Shown: one piece after another, positions 1 through 8,474 of the stretch
Position numbering within the stretch: position 1 is the first letter of the stretch
Layout: the number at the start of each line of letters is the position of its first letter
From: Oceanococcus sp041619555
GTDB lineage: Bacteria > Pseudomonadota > Gammaproteobacteria > Nevskiales > Oceanococcaceae
NCBI GenBank assembly: GCA_041619555.1
Contig: JBFKDQ010000007.1
Location: 27,742 to 91,741 of the forward strand
Direction of reading: 5' to 3'
DNA: 64,000 bases
Notes under the pieces: model-generated
Told to the model about the DNA's origin: nothing
Database searches by the model: none
What the model saw: only the letters and a program-made list of their open reading frames with translations
Made by a program: the position numbers and the translations under genes

Positions 1-36
1 CCGGATCCGCCCCTGTGTCTGTGCTAATGTGCGCGT

Positions 37-1413
37 ATGCGAGTCTTCATCAGCCTTGCCGCTCTGCTGACACTGATCTTGAGCTTCGGTGCGGGACCAA
101 GCTTGGCCCAGGAGGCGCCGCCGGCAGAGGCCAAGCGCGCTTTGTTGGTCGACATTCAGGGCCCCATCGGCCCCGCGATCAGCGCACACGCGAGCCGCGC
201 CATCGCCCACGCACAGGACGGTCCGTATGAAGTGGTGATCCTGCGCATCGACACACCCGGCGGGCTGGACACCGCCATGCGCGACATCATCAAGGCCATG
301 CTCGCTTCCCAGGTGCCGGTGGCGGGCTACGTCGCACCCTCTGGCGCCCGGGCCGCCAGCGCTGGCACTTACATTCTCTATGCGGCCGAATTTGCCGCGA
401 TGGCGCCGGCCACCAATCTGGGCGCCGCCACACCGATCTCCATCGCCCCGGCGCCGCGGCTGCCGCGTCCGCCCTCCGCAGAAGAGGACGAAGATGCGGA
501 CACCGGGCAGAATGCAGCGGAACGCAAAGCCGTCAACGACGCGGTCGCCTACATTCGCGGCCTAGCGCAGCGCCATCAGCGCAACGCCGACTGGGCCGAA
601 CAGGCGGTCCGCAGCGGCGCCAGCCTGTCCGCCCAGCAGGCCCTGGAAATGCAGGTGATCGACGCGGTTCTGGCCGATCTGCCCGGCCTGCTGAAGTGGC
701 TGGATGGCCGCACCGCCGAGGCCGGCGGTCGCCCCCGAATCCTGCAAACCGCCGGCCTGCAGGTGGAGGTGTTCGAGCCCGACTGGCGCACCCGCCTGCT
801 GGCCATCATCACCAACCCGACCGTGGCCTACATGCTGATGATGATCGGCATCTACGGACTGATCCTCGAGGGCTATAACCCGGGCGCGCTGGTGCCGGGC
901 GTGATCGGCGGCATCTGCCTGCTGGTGGCCCTGTTCGCCTTTCAGATCCTGCCGGTCAATGGCGCCGGGCTGGCACTGATCCTGCTTGGCCTCGGCCTCA
1001 TCACCGCCGAAGCTTTCGTGCCCAGCTTCGGCATCTTAGGCCTCGGCGGGATCAGCGCTTTCGTGATCGGCTCCGTCATGCTGATGGACACCGAGGTGCC
1101 GGGCTACCAGGTTCCACTGGGCATGGTCGGCGCCATGGCCGTGGCCTCCGTCGCGCTGGTGGTCGTCACGATGACGCTGATGTTGCGCGCGCGGCGCCAC
1201 GCGCTGGTCAGCGGCCCGGAAACCTTGATCGGCGCAGAGGCCGAAGCACAGGCCGACTTCAGCCAGCACGCACAGGGCTATGGCGGATGGGTCTGGCTGG
1301 AAGGCGAACTCTGGCAGGCCGCGTGTCCTCAGCCCGTCGCCGCCGGGCAGAGGCTGCGGGTTGTTTCGCGCAGCGGCTTGATCTTGCATGTGCAGGAACA
1401 ACTACAGGAGTGA
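37..1413 (+). CDS. nfeD: NfeD family membrane serine protease (long form)
   Basis: 458 aa. A signal peptide at residues 1-24 is followed by a ClpP/SppA-like protease domain to about residue 230, with the serine in the segment GARAASAGTYI near residue 103. Four to five hydrophobic segments (about 255-385) and a C-terminal OB-fold-like NfeD tail follow. The long NfeD form is a membrane-bound periplasmic protease that is usually encoded beside a stomatin/SPFH protein, and it cleaves hydrophobic substrates including its partner. Here the SPFH gene starts directly after the stop codon, which indicates an operon. Between about residues 140 and 165 there is a proline- and acid-rich loop within the protease domain. 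The start was chosen for its good signal peptide; only 36 bases lie upstream, so the promoter is outside or at the edge. Confidence 0.9.
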   Translation: MRVFISLAALLTLILSFGAGPSLAQEAPPAEAKRALLVDIQGPIGPAISAHASRAIAHAQDGPYEVVILRIDTPGGLDTAMRDIIKAMLASQVPVAGYVAPSGARAASAGTYILYAAEFAAMAPATNLGAATPISIAPAPRLPRPPSAEEDEDADTGQNAAERKAVNDAVAYIRGLAQRHQRNADWAEQAVRSGASLSAQQALEMQVIDAVLADLPGLLKWLDGRTAEAGGRPRILQTAGLQVEVFEPDWRTRLLAIITNPTVAYMLMMIGIYGLILEGYNPGALVPGVIGGICLLVALFAFQILPVNGAGLALILLGLGLITAEAFVPSFGILGLGGISAFVIGSVMLMDTEVPGYQVPLGMVGAMAVASVALVVVTMTLMLRARRHALVSGPETLIGAEAEAQADFSQHAQGYGGWVWLEGELWQAACPQPVAAGQRLRVVSRSGLILHVQEQLQE

Positions 1414-2169
1414 ATGATGATTCCAGGACTAGGTTTTCTGCTCGGGCTGGTGCTGCTGTTTCTGATCTCGGCACTGAAAATCCTGCCGGAGTACCAGCGC
1501 GGGGTGGTGTTCACCCTGGGTCGCTATACCGGCGTCAAGGGCCCGGGACTGATCATCATCATTCCGGTGATCCAGCGCCTGGTCCGGGTGGATCTGCGGG
1601 TTGTGGTCATGGACGTGCCAACCCAGGACGTGATCTCGCGGGACAATGTTTCGGTGAAGGTCAATGCGGTCGTCTATTTCCGCGTCGTCGAGCCGGAGAA
1701 GGCGATCATTCAGGTCGAGCATTTCTATGATGCGGTGAGCCAGTTGGCGCAGACCACGCTGCGCTCGGTGCTGGGTCAGCACGAGCTCGATGACATGCTG
1801 GCCGAGCGGGAAAAGCTGAATCACGACATCCAGGTCATCCTCGACAAGCAAAGCGATGCCTGGGGGGTCAAGATCAACAACGTGGAAATCAAGCATGTGG
1901 ATCTGGACGAGAGCATGATCCGCGCCATTGCCCAACAGGCCGAGGCCGAGCGCGCCCGTCGCGCCAAGGTGATTCATGCCGAGGGCGAGGTTCAGGCCGC
2001 CGAAAAACTGCGTCGGGCTGCCGAAGAGCTGTCCCGTCAGCCGCAGGCCATCCAGCTACGCTACCTGCAGACCCTGATCGAGGTCGCCGGCGACAAGAGC
2101 TCCACCATCGTGTTCCCGCTGCCCATGGACCTGATCGAGCCCTTGCTGCGCAAGCCGCAGGACCGCTGA
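1414..2169 (+). CDS. Slipin / SPFH (stomatin-like) membrane protein
   Basis: 251 aa. One N-terminal hydrophobic segment (about residues 4-22) is followed by an SPFH/band-7 domain (about 20-180; note EYQRGVVFTLGRY and the DVPTQDVISRDNVSVKVNAV region) and a charged, Ala/Glu/Arg-rich coiled coil (about 170-215). Bacterial slipins form oligomeric membrane scaffolds and pair with long-form NfeD proteases. The ATG abuts the nfeD stop codon and a second in-frame ATG follows at once, so the true start could be 1417. The gene ends about 115 bases before the convergent diguanylate cyclase gene. Confidence 0.92.
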   Translation: MMIPGLGFLLGLVLLFLISALKILPEYQRGVVFTLGRYTGVKGPGLIIIIPVIQRLVRVDLRVVVMDVPTQDVISRDNVSVKVNAVVYFRVVEPEKAIIQVEHFYDAVSQLAQTTLRSVLGQHELDDMLAEREKLNHDIQVILDKQSDAWGVKINNVEIKHVDLDESMIRAIAQQAEAERARRAKVIHAEGEVQAAEKLRRAAEELSRQPQAIQLRYLQTLIEVAGDKSSTIVFPLPMDLIEPLLRKPQDR

Positions 2170-2284
2170 AGACCACCCATCATACGGCATAGACCGGCCC
2201 TGCCAATGGCCAGGCGCGCCCTGCATGCCGGGGCGGAGAACGTGCCTCGGCCAGCCACATGGCGACCCCGATGCGTGGGGTGCG

Positions 2285-3181
2285 TCAATGCCCACAAGGA
2301 AAGGATGCGGTCTGATTGCGTCCGGTTTGCTTGGCGTGATACATCGCGGCGTCGGCACGCTGGATCAACTCTTCCAGGCTCAGCGCCTCTTCCCCCCGAA
2401 AGGTACACACGCCCATGCTGGCGGTGATCATGCCGGCCTTGCTTTTGATCGTATGCAGAAGTTGATGAATCCTGGCCGCCAGCTGCACCGCCTGATCACG
2501 ATCTGTTCCGGGCAGGACAAGCAGGAATTCCTCGCCGCCATAGCGGGCGGCGACATCCATGGTACGGGCATAGCGCGCCAGCACGGCGCCGACTTCACGC
2601 AGCACCGCATCACCTTCGGAATGGCCGAATGCATCGTTCACCTGCTTGAAATGATCGATGTCCAGCATCACCAGTGAAAGGCAGCCGCCGCTGCGTCTGG
2701 CGCGCTCGAACTCGATCGCTGCACGACGTTCAAGCTCGCGCCGGTTCACCAGTTTGGTCAGCTCATCCGTGACCGCGATCCGTGACAGGTGCTCGTTCAA
2801 ATTTTCCAGCTTCTCGCGCGCGCTGATCAGTTCCTGATAGAGCTTGTCGCGATTCCGACTGACATAGAAACTCCAGTACACCGGTGCGTCCTGCCCACCC
2901 GCCCAGGTGGCATGCATGACCATCGGCACCGATGCCGGATCATCTCCCCAGGTTTTCAGACTCAGCTGAATTTCGTCGCAATGTTTCTCATGCCGCAGCA
3001 TGGGCAGCACATAGCTGTCGAAAAACAGGCGCGAGGCCTTGCTGAGCAGCGTCGTGATCGCTTGGCCGATCAGAGCCTCCTCCGGCCAGCCCAAGGTCTG
3101 GCTCAGATAGCCGTTCATTTCCAGCACACGCCATTGGCTGTCGGTGACCAGAGCGCCGCAGGGGAAGCTGTCCATGTTCAT
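2285..3181 (-). CDS. PAS-GGDEF diguanylate cyclase
   Basis: 298 aa from the ATG at 3181. An N-terminal PAS domain (about residues 5-105, starting MNMDSFPCGALVTDSQWRV) and a short coiled-coil linker (about 110-132) lead to a GGDEF domain (about 135-295). The active-site motif is GGEEF, and an RxxD product-inhibition site (RTMD) lies five residues before it, so an active, feedback-controlled c-di-GMP synthase is predicted. No membrane segment is seen, so it is cytoplasmic. The ATG overlaps the stop of the upstream RsbQ-like hydrolase gene (ATGA), which strongly suggests coupled translation. An open frame extends to 3262, but the overlap favours 3181; a further ATG lies at 3175. By analogy with RsbQ-RsbP, the PAS domain probably receives the hydrolase signal. 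Confidence 0.9.
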   Translation of the reverse strand: MNMDSFPCGALVTDSQWRVLEMNGYLSQTLGWPEEALIGQAITTLLSKASRLFFDSYVLPMLRHEKHCDEIQLSLKTWGDDPASVPMVMHATWAGGQDAPVYWSFYVSRNRDKLYQELISAREKLENLNEHLSRIAVTDELTKLVNRRELERRAAIEFERARRSGGCLSLVMLDIDHFKQVNDAFGHSEGDAVLREVGAVLARYARTMDVAARYGGEEFLLVLPGTDRDQAVQLAARIHQLLHTIKSKAGMITASMGVCTFRGEEALSLEELIQRADAAMYHAKQTGRNQTASFPCGH

Positions 3182-4008
3182 GATTGCAGCGGTGCGCGCA
3201 GCTTGGCCAGGTACGCTTCGATCGCCGCGACCACCAGGTCGGGATCGGTCATGTGGGCGCAATGTCCCCGCGCCGGCAAAATCTGCATCTCACTCCCGGG
3301 CATGTGTTCGTGAACGTATCGGCCGACCTCGATCGAGGCCAGCGAGTCAACCTCGCTTTGCAGGATCAGGGCGGGGTGCAGAGCCTGAGGCAACAGCTCG
3401 CGACAATCCGACATGAATGTCGCCCGGGCGAAGGCCTTGGCAACGACCGGATCGGTGGAACAGAAACTCTCGGCCAGTTCCCCGCTCAGGGGCTCCGTCT
3501 CCTGCAGGCCCATTACGATGGGAGCCAGGTGGTGGGCCCAGCCAATGTAATTTTTGTCCATCAGATTGAGCAGTTCCTCAAGATCAGAGCGCTCGAAGCC
3601 ACCGGCATAGTCGGGGGGGTGGTTCAGAAAGCATGGCGAGGGACCGAGCATGATGTGTGCCCGCACCCGCTCCGGCATCGCCAGCGATGCAAGCAGCCCG
3701 ATCATGCAGCTCACCGAATGTTCGACCAGCACGACATCTTGCAGCTTGAGATCGACGCAGATTTCCTGGATATCCTGGGCGTAGCCCTGCAGATGACGGT
3801 AGCGCTGCGGCACATAGGCGGAAAGATCGGAATGCCCGGAGCCGACGTAGTCGAACATCACCACCCGGCATGAGGCCTCGAACCGTGGCGCGACGAAGCG
3901 CCACATGTTCTGGTCGCAGCCAAATCCATGGGCGAAGAGCAGGGTCAGATCGCCCGCCCCCGCGGAGTGGACGTGGCTCCGCTTGGCGATGCTGTTCGGG
4001 CTGGACAT
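3178..4008 (-). CDS. RsbQ-like alpha/beta hydrolase
   Basis: 276 aa, full length for the RsbQ/KAI2 family. Seen: the oxyanion region HGFGCDQNMW (about residues 28-37), the nucleophile elbow VEHSVSCMIG (serine near residue 98), an aspartate in QSEVDSLAS and a histidine in ARGHCAHM. In Bacillus, RsbQ activates the PAS domain of the energy-stress phosphatase RsbP. Here the downstream partner is a PAS-GGDEF protein whose start codon overlaps this stop codon, and a PP2C phosphatase gene lies about 210 bases upstream. The residue two before the nucleophile is Glu (GAA) where the family normally has Gly (GGA), a one-base difference. The small-molecule ligand is unknown. Confidence 0.88.
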   Translation of the reverse strand: MSSPNSIAKRSHVHSAGAGDLTLLFAHGFGCDQNMWRFVAPRFEASCRVVMFDYVGSGHSDLSAYVPQRYRHLQGYAQDIQEICVDLKLQDVVLVEHSVSCMIGLLASLAMPERVRAHIMLGPSPCFLNHPPDYAGGFERSDLEELLNLMDKNYIGWAHHLAPIVMGLQETEPLSGELAESFCSTDPVVAKAFARATFMSDCRELLPQALHPALILQSEVDSLASIEVGRYVHEHMPGSEMQILPARGHCAHMTDPDLVVAAIEAYLAKLRAPLQS

Positions 4009-4216
4009 GGATCAGGACCTGGCGGGATCAGCGCAACGGCGGTCACGCTACCGCAAGCCTGCAGGGTGCCGCGTCACAAATTTGTGAAGACCGGACCAAC
4101 AGGCGTTGAAAATCTCTGGTTTTCGACGGCTTGCCAACCCGTACGGCCCAGCAAGGCTGCGGCGGCTGGCGGAAAATGCCTGACGGCCTTGAAGATGACC
4201 CGCGCCCAGGCGGGCG

Positions 4217-6703
4217 TCAGCTTTCTTTGTTCGGTAACACGTCCACGCACAGCAGGGCGATGTCATCGTCGAAGACATAGCCGCCACGAAAGGTCTCCAG
4301 ATCTTCGATCAGCCAGCTGACGAGGGCATCGGCATCGCCGTCATGCCGGTCCCTGAAGATCTGAGCAAGTCGCCAGTTGCCGTACATCTGGCGTTTCCCG
4401 TCGCGGGCTTCCGTCACCCCGTCGGTATAGAACAGCAGACGGTCACCAGGCGCGAGTTCGGTCTGGTGATCGGGATAGTCGTCCGATTCGAACAAGCCCA
4501 GCAGCATGCCGGCGGCGCCGAGTTCCTCCACCTCTCCGGAAGCTGCGCGGCGCAACAATGGCAGACATTGGCCGGCATTCGCGAACTGCACCCGTCGCCG
4601 ATCGGCATCGACGAAAGCGGCAAACAGGGTGAGGAAGTGATGCCCGGTGTTGTCGACCAGGGTCCGGCTCATGGCGCGCAACAAGGCACCTGGCGTCGCC
4701 GCCGCCTGGGAATGCATGGCACAGGTGATCTTGACCATCGCGGTAATCAGCGAGGCGGTGACCCCATGGCCCGACACGTCGCCGACCAACAGGGCCGTCC
4801 GTCCATCGGGCAGCGGAATCACATCATAATAATCACCGCCGACCTGGGCCATCGGCCGGTAATAGCCCCGAATTCGCAGACCCGCGATGCCTTCGAAGCC
4901 CTGCGGCAGGAAACGTTGCTGCATCGAGCACGCCAGCTTCAGATCGGCATCGAGTTCCTTGTGGCGCCGCTCCAGCTCCTGGAACTGCCGGGTCACGATC
5001 TCCTGCGTGCGTTCCAACTCATTGCTCGCGGCCTGCAACTGGACGTTGCGAACCTGCTCCCGCTGCGCCGCCACCTCACGCAAATACAGGCCAAGCTGCA
5101 ACACCACGGCCGCGGTGCCCAGCAACACGGCATGGAATGACAGTTCGAACAGGCTAAGCGACGGGCTCGTCCGGAAGATGTGAATGGCGATGAAACCGAG
5201 CACCAGAGCGGCGTTCACGGTCCCCAGATAGAGCGGCCGTGCCTGCGGCAACACGCTGAAAAAAATCATCGCGCAATACAGGCTGGCCATGTAGCCAGGA
5301 AACACCACGCCGAGATGCAGGCAGCCTGTCCCCACCACCAGATGGAGCACCGCCAGCGCCTCAGGGATCTTGCGTTCAAAGCCTGGCAGAAAGGTCGCCG
5401 CCAGCACCAACAAGGACAGGGACAGCACCATCGCTCGGTTGGCCAGCAGCGGGACGACCTGATCGCTCAGGTAGTTCAGATCCAGGAACACGAAACCGGC
5501 ATACATGACCACGCCAAAGACCAGAACGGCACGCAGGACTTTCAGCTTGTCGGCCAGTACCGCACGACTGAGGTCCTGCATCGTCGAGGTCGCTTGCGCA
5601 GGCGCTGCGGTATAGGGCGCGCCGGTGCTGCGCGCCAGCATGCGGACCCGCGTGTCAGCCACCTCATCACGCCGGGCCTGCTGCAGGCGGTGATAGTGCT
5701 GGAAATGATCCAGGGCCTCGCGATCGCGGCCGGCCTGCTGCAAGGTTTCCGACAGTTCCAGATGCACTTCCAGGGCCTGGGCGCGGTCGTTGTGATCGGC
5801 GGCATGCCGCAGCAGGTCCTGATAGCGCGGAATCGCGGCATCCGGATTGTTTTGCAGGCGATCCAGGCAGGCCAGGTACTTGCGCAGCATCAACGCCATC
5901 GGCCGGTAGCCGGATTCCTCGGCGCGGCAGAGCGCGTCTTCAAGCATCTGCCGCGACTTCGAGTTCTGCGGCTGCTGCAAGCCCAGCAGCATGCCTAGAT
6001 TACCCTGCACCATCAGCTCCTGATATTTCGAGCCGATCTGACGGGCCAGGCAAACCCCTTCCTCGCTGCACTCAATGCCGCGCTCCAGAGCTCTCTGGGC
6101 GGCCTTGGTCTGACCATGGCGTTGCAATTGCTTGACGTGCGCGACCATGGCCTCGCACAGATTGTTCAGGGCGGCATACAGGGCCTCGCGATCATCCAGC
6201 GCTCGGGCCAGCGTCAGCGACTGCTCCAGCTTGTCCACCGCCGCGCCGGTATCCCCCATGTAGTGGTGCACACAGCCGGCACGATTCAGCCCCCAGCACA
6301 GACGCAGATCATCCTCAGCCCGCTCTGCCGCGTCCAGGCAGTTGCTGACCGTGGCCAGGGCCTCGCCATGCAGGCCAAGCTCGATCAAACCCATGGTGCG
6401 CGTGGCCAGCGCCGCGGACATGCTCGACAGCATGCCCAGCCGCTCGCTCAGCTCGCCGGCCTCCTGCGCCGTGCTCACGCAGTCTTCGTTCGCACCGAGG
6501 CGCAGCAACTGCAAGGCCTTGAGATTCAGCGCCTGAACACGCATTCGATCATGGCCACAGGACTGTGCCAGGGTCACGGCCTGCCGCGCGATTTCCAGGG
6601 CTTCCCGGTGCCGGCCATGGGCGTCATGCACCCCGGCCCGTTCCAGCAAGCCCAGCAGCCCGGCCTCGCTGGCCGGCGCGTGCGCTGGCGTCAAATTCCC
6701 CAT
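4217..6703 (-). CDS. TPR-membrane-PP2C (SpoIIE-type) serine phosphatase
   Basis: 828 aa. Order: tetratricopeptide-like helical repeats (about residues 15-345), about six hydrophobic membrane segments (about 390-545), a coiled-coil linker (about 548-590) and a C-terminal SpoIIE/PP2C domain (about 595-825). The metal-binding motifs VGGDYYDVI, VGDVSGHG, FYTDGVTEARD and FDDDIALL are all intact, so an active phosphatase is likely. RsbU/RsbP-type phosphatases usually dephosphorylate an anti-sigma-factor antagonist; no such antagonist or anti-sigma gene is in the window. It lies upstream of, and in the same direction as, the RsbQ-like and PAS-GGDEF genes, with a gap of about 210 bases. The TPR part may sense a protein partner. 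Confidence 0.9.
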   Translation of the reverse strand: MGNLTPAHAPASEAGLLGLLERAGVHDAHGRHREALEIARQAVTLAQSCGHDRMRVQALNLKALQLLRLGANEDCVSTAQEAGELSERLGMLSSMSAALATRTMGLIELGLHGEALATVSNCLDAAERAEDDLRLCWGLNRAGCVHHYMGDTGAAVDKLEQSLTLARALDDREALYAALNNLCEAMVAHVKQLQRHGQTKAAQRALERGIECSEEGVCLARQIGSKYQELMVQGNLGMLLGLQQPQNSKSRQMLEDALCRAEESGYRPMALMLRKYLACLDRLQNNPDAAIPRYQDLLRHAADHNDRAQALEVHLELSETLQQAGRDREALDHFQHYHRLQQARRDEVADTRVRMLARSTGAPYTAAPAQATSTMQDLSRAVLADKLKVLRAVLVFGVVMYAGFVFLDLNYLSDQVVPLLANRAMVLSLSLLVLAATFLPGFERKIPEALAVLHLVVGTGCLHLGVVFPGYMASLYCAMIFFSVLPQARPLYLGTVNAALVLGFIAIHIFRTSPSLSLFELSFHAVLLGTAAVVLQLGLYLREVAAQREQVRNVQLQAASNELERTQEIVTRQFQELERRHKELDADLKLACSMQQRFLPQGFEGIAGLRIRGYYRPMAQVGGDYYDVIPLPDGRTALLVGDVSGHGVTASLITAMVKITCAMHSQAAATPGALLRAMSRTLVDNTGHHFLTLFAAFVDADRRRVQFANAGQCLPLLRRAASGEVEELGAAGMLLGLFESDDYPDHQTELAPGDRLLFYTDGVTEARDGKRQMYGNWRLAQIFRDRHDGDADALVSWLIEDLETFRGGYVFDDDIALLCVDVLPNKES

Positions 6704-6959
6704 ATGCTAAAAGCCCGCCCGAGCCACGAACGGATTCGCAGCATGATTCGCTCAGACCTGTAGAGCGGGTCTCCCCACACCGGCCTGCACTCCCGTTCGC
6801 GATTCTAGCCCTGCGAGAGCCTGCCGCCTAGCCGCATGGCAGCGATCATCGCTCTGCCATCAGCAGCGCACGGCGCGCATTGCAGGCGTGGCGCGGGTTT
6901 GCCTAGCCACTCGGTTCATGCTGAAGTAACGGGAATGATTATTCGAGACCGTCGACACC

Positions 6960-7556
6960 ATGCAGGAAGCACCTGAACTGGACAATGAAATCGAGCGCCT
7001 GCAAATTCTGCGCGCCCTGGGACAGCTCGACACTCAGGCCGAGGAGCGCTTCGATCGCATCGTCGAAATCAGCAAGCTGCTCTTCAATGTCCCCATCGCC
7101 CTGATCACCCTGGTGGACGTCAACCGGCAGTGGTTCAAGGCGAATCGCGGCCTGGGCGCGAAGTCGACCGCCCGCTCGGTGTCCTTCTGCGGCCATGCCA
7201 TCGCAGGCGACGACGTCATGGTGGTGGAAGATACGCTGGCCGACGAACGCTTTGACGACAATCCTTTAGTCAACGGCGAGCCCTTCATCCGCTTTTATGC
7301 CGGCGCGCCTCTGACGCTCGCACCGCAGATCCGGGTCGGCACGCTCTGCATCATCGACACCGAAAACCGCAGCTTCACAACGCAGGACCGCCAGATGCTG
7401 ATGCGAATCGCCGGCATCGTACGCGACGAACTGCTGCGTCCTCCGGCGCCATCGGTTTCCGATCTGAGGCGGGAGAAAACCGATCAGGGCATCGACACGC
7501 TGGTCGACCGGATCAAGCTGTCCATCGGCTTCGGCCAGGACAGGCCGTCCACCTGA
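6960..7556 (+). CDS. Stand-alone GAF domain protein
   Basis: 198 aa. A short N-terminal helix precedes one GAF domain (about residues 20-165) with features common in GAF domains of signalling proteins: FNVPIALITLVD, SFCGHAIAGDD, FYAGAPL and GTLCIID. No output domain follows; the last 30 residues are polar. It is divergent from the PP2C phosphatase gene across about 250 bases, so it may belong to the same signalling neighbourhood. Ligand unknown. The ATG at 6960 is the first plausible start. Confidence 0.8.
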   Translation: MQEAPELDNEIERLQILRALGQLDTQAEERFDRIVEISKLLFNVPIALITLVDVNRQWFKANRGLGAKSTARSVSFCGHAIAGDDVMVVEDTLADERFDDNPLVNGEPFIRFYAGAPLTLAPQIRVGTLCIIDTENRSFTTQDRQMLMRIAGIVRDELLRPPAPSVSDLRREKTDQGIDTLVDRIKLSIGFGQDRPST

Positions 7557-7822
7557 TCGCAATGAGCCAAGCCAGACCGCAGAACTGGCCTGAGGCGGCC
7601 CGACTTCAGCGGCGATGGCACGGTCTGCGTTGCCGCAGGCCCTGGCAGACCCTGGGCACCGCACCATCATGCTCATGATTCAAACCTCTTCGGCGCCAGC
7701 CTCCAGCGAGGACCAGGCCGCCGCCAGCTTGCATTTCCTTCACGCAGCTAAGGCATGATCAGCGTTCCTTCTGCATCTGCGGCTGGCCAGATTGCAAGGC
7801 AATCACTCGACAAGGAATTCCG

Positions 7823-8314
7823 ATGATTCTGGAGATCGTCCTACATCCGTTCACCTGGGGACTGATCCCCGGCCTGCTCCTCGCCGCCTTCGCCGGCCTC
7901 AAGGTTCGCCAGGCCCAGCGCGAACTGCAGCGATTCCGCCGCCACCTGAGCGAGCGACTGGAACTGGAGGCCGATTCGATCCAGGGTCTACGCGCGGCCA
8001 AAACCGGCCTGGAAAAGGAAAACGAGCAACTGCGCATGAAGGTATCGCAGCTCAATCAGGAGCCGGGACGGCAGGCCCAAAGGCAGGTGGAGATCCTGCT
8101 GCGCGCCGAGCGCCGCGTTCTGGTGGCGGTGCCCGGCTTCGCCGCGGCATGGGAGGATGCCAAACACGCCGCTCAGCTGGAACTGGAAGCCGAAGAGGCA
8201 GGCCATAGCATGCCGCGTCGGGTAATCTCTCGGTTGCTGGGCCGGCACCCGAGCGTGAGCATCGAAGATTCTTCCGCCCTGCCCCACGGCGACGGACGCC
8301 GCACGCCAAGCTGA
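7823..8314 (+). CDS. Small membrane-anchored coiled-coil protein, unknown function
   Basis: 163 aa. One N-terminal hydrophobic segment (about residues 5-25) is followed by a charged coiled coil (about 28-80, rich in Arg, Glu, Gln and Leu), a short mixed stretch (AERRVLVAVPGFAAAWEDA) and a polar tail. An AAGGAA ribosome-binding site lies just before the ATG. The layout resembles small inner-membrane scaffold or envelope proteins, but no family is recognised. Codon use matches the neighbours, supporting a real gene. It is followed by a methyltransferase gene about 160 bases downstream. Confidence 0.65.
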   Translation: MILEIVLHPFTWGLIPGLLLAAFAGLKVRQAQRELQRFRRHLSERLELEADSIQGLRAAKTGLEKENEQLRMKVSQLNQEPGRQAQRQVEILLRAERRVLVAVPGFAAAWEDAKHAAQLELEAEEAGHSMPRRVISRLLGRHPSVSIEDSSALPHGDGRRTPS

Positions 8315-8474
8315 ATCCCGCCTGCCTGGCGCGAGTTGCAACCGCACCAAGCTTCCGATCTGAGCAACCAGCACGAGACCATCACCGCCGCTGTCCGCAC
8401 AGCGGCCCCAACTCAAGTTCCGCTCGCGCAGGCCGATAGAGAGAGCGAATCCACCTCTCCGGGCACCGCAGCGA

